Source of the DNA: VRUE01 sp046733315
GTDB lineage: Bacteria; Actinomycetota; Thermoleophilia; Solirubrobacterales; 70-9
Assembly (NCBI GenBank): GCA_046733315.1
Contig: JBKPOV010000077.1
Location: forward strand, 1 to 22,233
Direction: 5' to 3'
Length of the DNA: 22,233 nucleotides
A model generated the notes under the pieces. That model had not been told where the DNA came from and did no database searches. It saw only the letters and a program-made list of their open reading frames with translations. Made by a program: the position numbers and the translations under genes. Shown here piece after piece: positions 20,324-22,233 of the stretch (within the stretch, counting starts at the first letter, position 1; the number at the start of each line of letters is the position of its first letter).

Positions 20324-22033
20324 TCAGCAAGTCTTCCTTGCTCCGGTCACCGCATTCCAGGCGCGGCCCAGCGAAAAATCGGCGGAGACGCGAAGGATGC
20401 CGGGGTGTGAGGCGTGGGCTACGGTCCAGTCGCCGTGGCGGAGCAGGCAGCCGGCGCCGCGGTCGATCGACCAGTAGGGGGTGAAGTTAACGCGGACAAG
20501 GAAGTCGCCCGGGCGGGTCACGTCAAGGCCGAAGCCCTGGCGGCCAACCCAGAGGGTGTGCGCGGCCGCGCCGGCGATCGGCTCGACCAGTGGCTCGGGA
20601 TCGCGCACGGCGAATATCCGCCAGTGGTCCGAGCTCCAGCGGGGCTCCAGGTAGGAGGGTTCGCGCAGGATCAGCCGCCGCTCGGCGACGGAGGAGTAGT
20701 CGAGCTGGGCGTCGGGCAGAGCGACGTAGGAGATCGCGTTGCGGTGCAGCCAGCGGCGGTAGGCGGCTGGGGTGAGGCGGCTCTCATCGCCGTAGAAGAT
20801 GTCGTCGCGGGTGGTGTCGAGCTGGCGCAGCCAGCCCCGCGCCAGCTCGAACTGAGTCGCTAGATAGGCCGACTCCCAGTGATTGGCGGTCGGCGGCACC
20901 TCAACTCGGACGCCGTGACCACCGTGAGCTCGAAGCCAGTCCGCAGCTGGCTGAAAGTAGCTGCGCGAGGTCGAGGGGTCGCCGACGCTGCGAACGAGCT
21001 GGCTGACGCTGGCCGTCACCTGCCAGTAGAGGCCACCGGCCATGAAGAGCGCTAGGAACCAGATCGAGACGCGCGGGCGGCGGGCGAGCACCACGGCCGC
21101 CAGCACCGGTCCGCCGAACAGTGCGCCGAGGCGAACCGCGTTGCCGCCCATCGGGTTCGGCACCAGCCAGATGAGGACCGAGACGGCCAGGTAGGCGGCG
21201 ATCGCCAGGCGCAGGTCGCGCTCCTCATCGCGCAGGCTGCGGGTGACGAACAACGCCGAGCCGCACCAGAGCGGGATCGCCACGAAGGAGGAGAAGGCGA
21301 AGGGGAACTGGCCGGACTCGGGGAAGGCCAGGTTGGGGATCAGGGTCAGAGCGAGGGCGATGGAGGCCGCCCAGAGTGCTGCTGGCCCGCGGGTCCTGTC
21401 GCGACTGGGGAGGGGCCTGCGGGCGGGGGCTTCGCCTCCGTTCTCGGCCCCTCCCCATCCGCGCCACCCGCGGGAGAGGCGGCTGAGGTCGACGTTCACC
21501 CCCCAGGCCCCCGTGAAAAGAACCCCGGCCAGGAAAACTGCCGCGACCGGACTGGAGAGAGCGCAGGCTGCCGAGGCCAGGAGCGCCAGGGTTGAGCGCT
21601 GGGTCTGCAGGGCGCGAAGGGCGGCGAGGCCGAAGGCGGCGCCTAGGGCGAAGGTGAGCTGGCCGTCGGCGAGCAGGGTCACTACGCCGGCGGCGAACCA
21701 GAGGGTGGCCCAGCGCGCCTCGTCGCCCCAGCGCTCGCGAACGATGCGGTCGAAGAGGTAGGCGGAGGAGACGACCGAGAGCATCCCCACCAGCTGCGGG
21801 CTGAGCAGCGCCGCCAGCGGCGGGAAGAGGACGCTGTAGGTGAGGGTGTAGTGCCCGCCGTACCAGCTGCCGTTCCAGATCGCCAGGCCCGCCCGCTCGA
21901 ACAGCTCGGTGCGGAAGACCTGGGCCGCGAGGTCTCCGACCGGCGGACTCCAGATCACCATGAACAGCGCCAACGCGAAGCTGAGCGCAACTGCCGGCAG
22001 CCAATCTGGGCGCAAGGCCTTGGACTGGACCAT
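20324..22033 (-). CDS. Large polytopic membrane protein, possibly GT-C-type glycosyltransferase-like
   Basis: I do not recognise the exact family of this 569-residue protein. About ten hydrophobic segments fill residues 12-340 (clearest at 12-29, 105-122, 147-178, 220-236, 245-265, 275-292, 303-318 and 324-340). A soluble C-terminal domain of about 225 residues (345-569) follows, rich in Trp, Tyr and Arg and with beta-like segments. An acidic residue after the first helix (Asp34 in PPVGDLAAQ) and the motif WNGSWYGGHY in the first large loop recall GT-C glycosyltransferases that use lipid-linked sugars, but this is an inference. The palindromic element at 21387-21473 encodes residues about 187-216, a loop between two helices. 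The gene is divergent from lipB, with 43 bp between starts. Confidence 0.85.
   Translation of the reverse strand: MVQSKALRPDWLPAVALSFALALFMVIWSPPVGDLAAQVFRTELFERAGLAIWNGSWYGGHYTLTYSVLFPPLAALLSPQLVGMLSVVSSAYLFDRIVRERWGDEARWATLWFAAGVVTLLADGQLTFALGAAFGLAALRALQTQRSTLALLASAACALSSPVAAVFLAGVLFTGAWGVNVDLSRLSRGWRGWGGAENGGEAPARRPLPSRDRTRGPAALWAASIALALTLIPNLAFPESGQFPFAFSSFVAIPLWCGSALFVTRSLRDEERDLRLAIAAYLAVSVLIWLVPNPMGGNAVRLGALFGGPVLAAVVLARRPRVSIWFLALFMAGGLYWQVTASVSQLVRSVGDPSTSRSYFQPAADWLRAHGGHGVRVEVPPTANHWESAYLATQFELARGWLRQLDTTRDDIFYGDESRLTPAAYRRWLHRNAISYVALPDAQLDYSSVAERRLILREPSYLEPRWSSDHWRIFAVRDPEPLVEPIAGAAAHTLWVGRQGFGLDVTRPGDFLVRVNFTPYWSIDRGAGCLLRHGDWTVAHASHPGILRVSADFSLGRAWNAVTGARKTC
21387..21473 (+). 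repeat. Palindromic element D, in frame in the membrane-protein gene
   Basis: CCGCGGGTCCTGTC (21387-21400) and GCCACCCGCGG (21463-21473) are the constant ends. GCGACTGGGGAGGGGCC (21401-21417) pairs with 21446-21462 at 15 of 17 positions. The apex (21418-21445) is identical to that of element C. The length is 87 bp. It is antisense to the host gene and read in a different frame from element C, giving a Gly/Arg/Trp-rich loop of about 29 residues between transmembrane segments. Confidence 0.87.
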
Positions 22034-22063
22034 CCGAAACCTAAGCTTATTGCGACGAGTTGA

Positions 22064-22069
22064 GAGAAT
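22064..22069 (+). promoter_or_regulatory. Candidate -10 element for lipB (leaderless)
   Basis: GAGAAT, with A2 and T6 of the -10 consensus, lies 7 nt before the GTG start of lipB. No Shine-Dalgarno sequence is seen in the 43-bp gap to the divergent membrane-protein gene, so a leaderless transcript is plausible. Confidence 0.35.
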
Positions 22070-22076
22070 CGTCTAC

Positions 22077-22233
22077 GTGAGCGATCCGATCCACGTCGTG
22101 CACTGCGGCCTCGTCCCCTACGGCGAGGCATACGAGCTGCAGAAGCGGCTGCGCGAGCGTCGCCAGCGCGAAGAGCTGGGCGACGTCCTGCTGCTGCTCG
22201 AGCATCCGCCGGTCTACACGCGCGGGCGCCGGG
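22077..22233 (+). CDS. lipB: Octanoyl-ACP:protein octanoyltransferase LipB (5' part; continues beyond window)
   Basis: LipB moves octanoate from acyl carrier protein to the lipoyl domains of 2-oxoacid dehydrogenases and GcvH; LipA then inserts sulfur. The first 52 residues are visible from the GTG at 22077: MSDPIHVVHCGLVPYGEAY, then a basic helix, then LLLLEHPPVYTRGRR, which matches the conserved EHPPVYTxGR segment of LipB. The catalytic Cys and Lys lie beyond the window end. Its neighbourhood with the E2 and E3 genes supports the assignment. Confidence 0.92.
   Translation, partial: MSDPIHVVHCGLVPYGEAYELQKRLRERRQREELGDVLLLLEHPPVYTRGRR

Noticed and set aside
18706..21473. Palindromic elements as integron attC sites
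   Set aside because: Constant ends with a variable stem are similar in concept, but there is no GTTRRRY-type core, no integrase and no cassette spacing; two copies are inside one gene.

Overview
The window is GC-rich and densely coded, with GTG and TTG starts, several candidate leaderless genes, secreted proteins carrying a thrombospondin-type-3-like Asp motif, and a Bacillus-type [4Fe-4S] PurF. This points to an actinobacterium, most likely class Thermoleophilia (Solirubrobacterales and relatives). That placement is an inference from gene content, not a database match.

Layout. 1-4.5 kb: two paralogous secreted proteins (the first cut by the window edge) flank a MalK/UgpC-type ABC ATPase and a frameshifted DHA2-type MFS exporter. 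4.6-9.4 kb: purine synthesis genes purF, purN and purH, with a nitronate monooxygenase-like gene facing purF and divergent from purN. 9.4-10.2 kb: a LOG-family gene and tRNA-Lys(TTT). 10.2-13.8 kb: thiamine genes. thiO and a fused thiS-thiG lie on the minus strand behind a TPP riboswitch; thiE lies divergently on the plus strand, followed by a small membrane protein and lpdA. 15.2-15.9 kb: a VapBC-type toxin-antitoxin pair. 15.9-20.2 kb: a DsbA/HCCA-isomerase-like gene and pdhA, pdhB and pdhC, which with lpdA encode a complete pyruvate dehydrogenase-type complex. 20.3-22.2 kb: a large membrane protein and the start of lipB, whose product supplies the octanoyl group for the E2 lipoyl domain.

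The most unusual content is palindromic DNA. (i) Four copies of an 81-89 bp element have near-constant ends (CCGCGGGTCCTGTC ... GCCACCCGCGG) and a related apex, but the stem sequence differs in each copy while still pairing with itself. One copy lies between pdhB and pdhC, two lie in frame in the two linkers of pdhC, and one lies in frame in a loop of the membrane protein at 20.3-22.0 kb. (ii) A second family of 37-51 bp hairpins has an apex close to CGCATA(N)CGG and unrelated but self-complementary stems. About eight copies sit in convergent or divergent gaps and at gene 3' ends. Four of them form two 108-bp double-hairpin units that fill the convergent gaps after purF and after pdhC. I recognise neither family as a named repeat.

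No gene-free stretch reaches 300 bases. The largest gap is 12381-12570, which holds the TPP riboswitch, a 51-bp palindrome and candidate divergent promoters. Other gaps: 3338-3483 (candidate promoter and a hairpin), 18693-18834 (palindromic element A), 20197-20323 and 6029-6148 (double-hairpin units), 623-737 (a hairpin), and 4483-4591 (a weak hairpin only).
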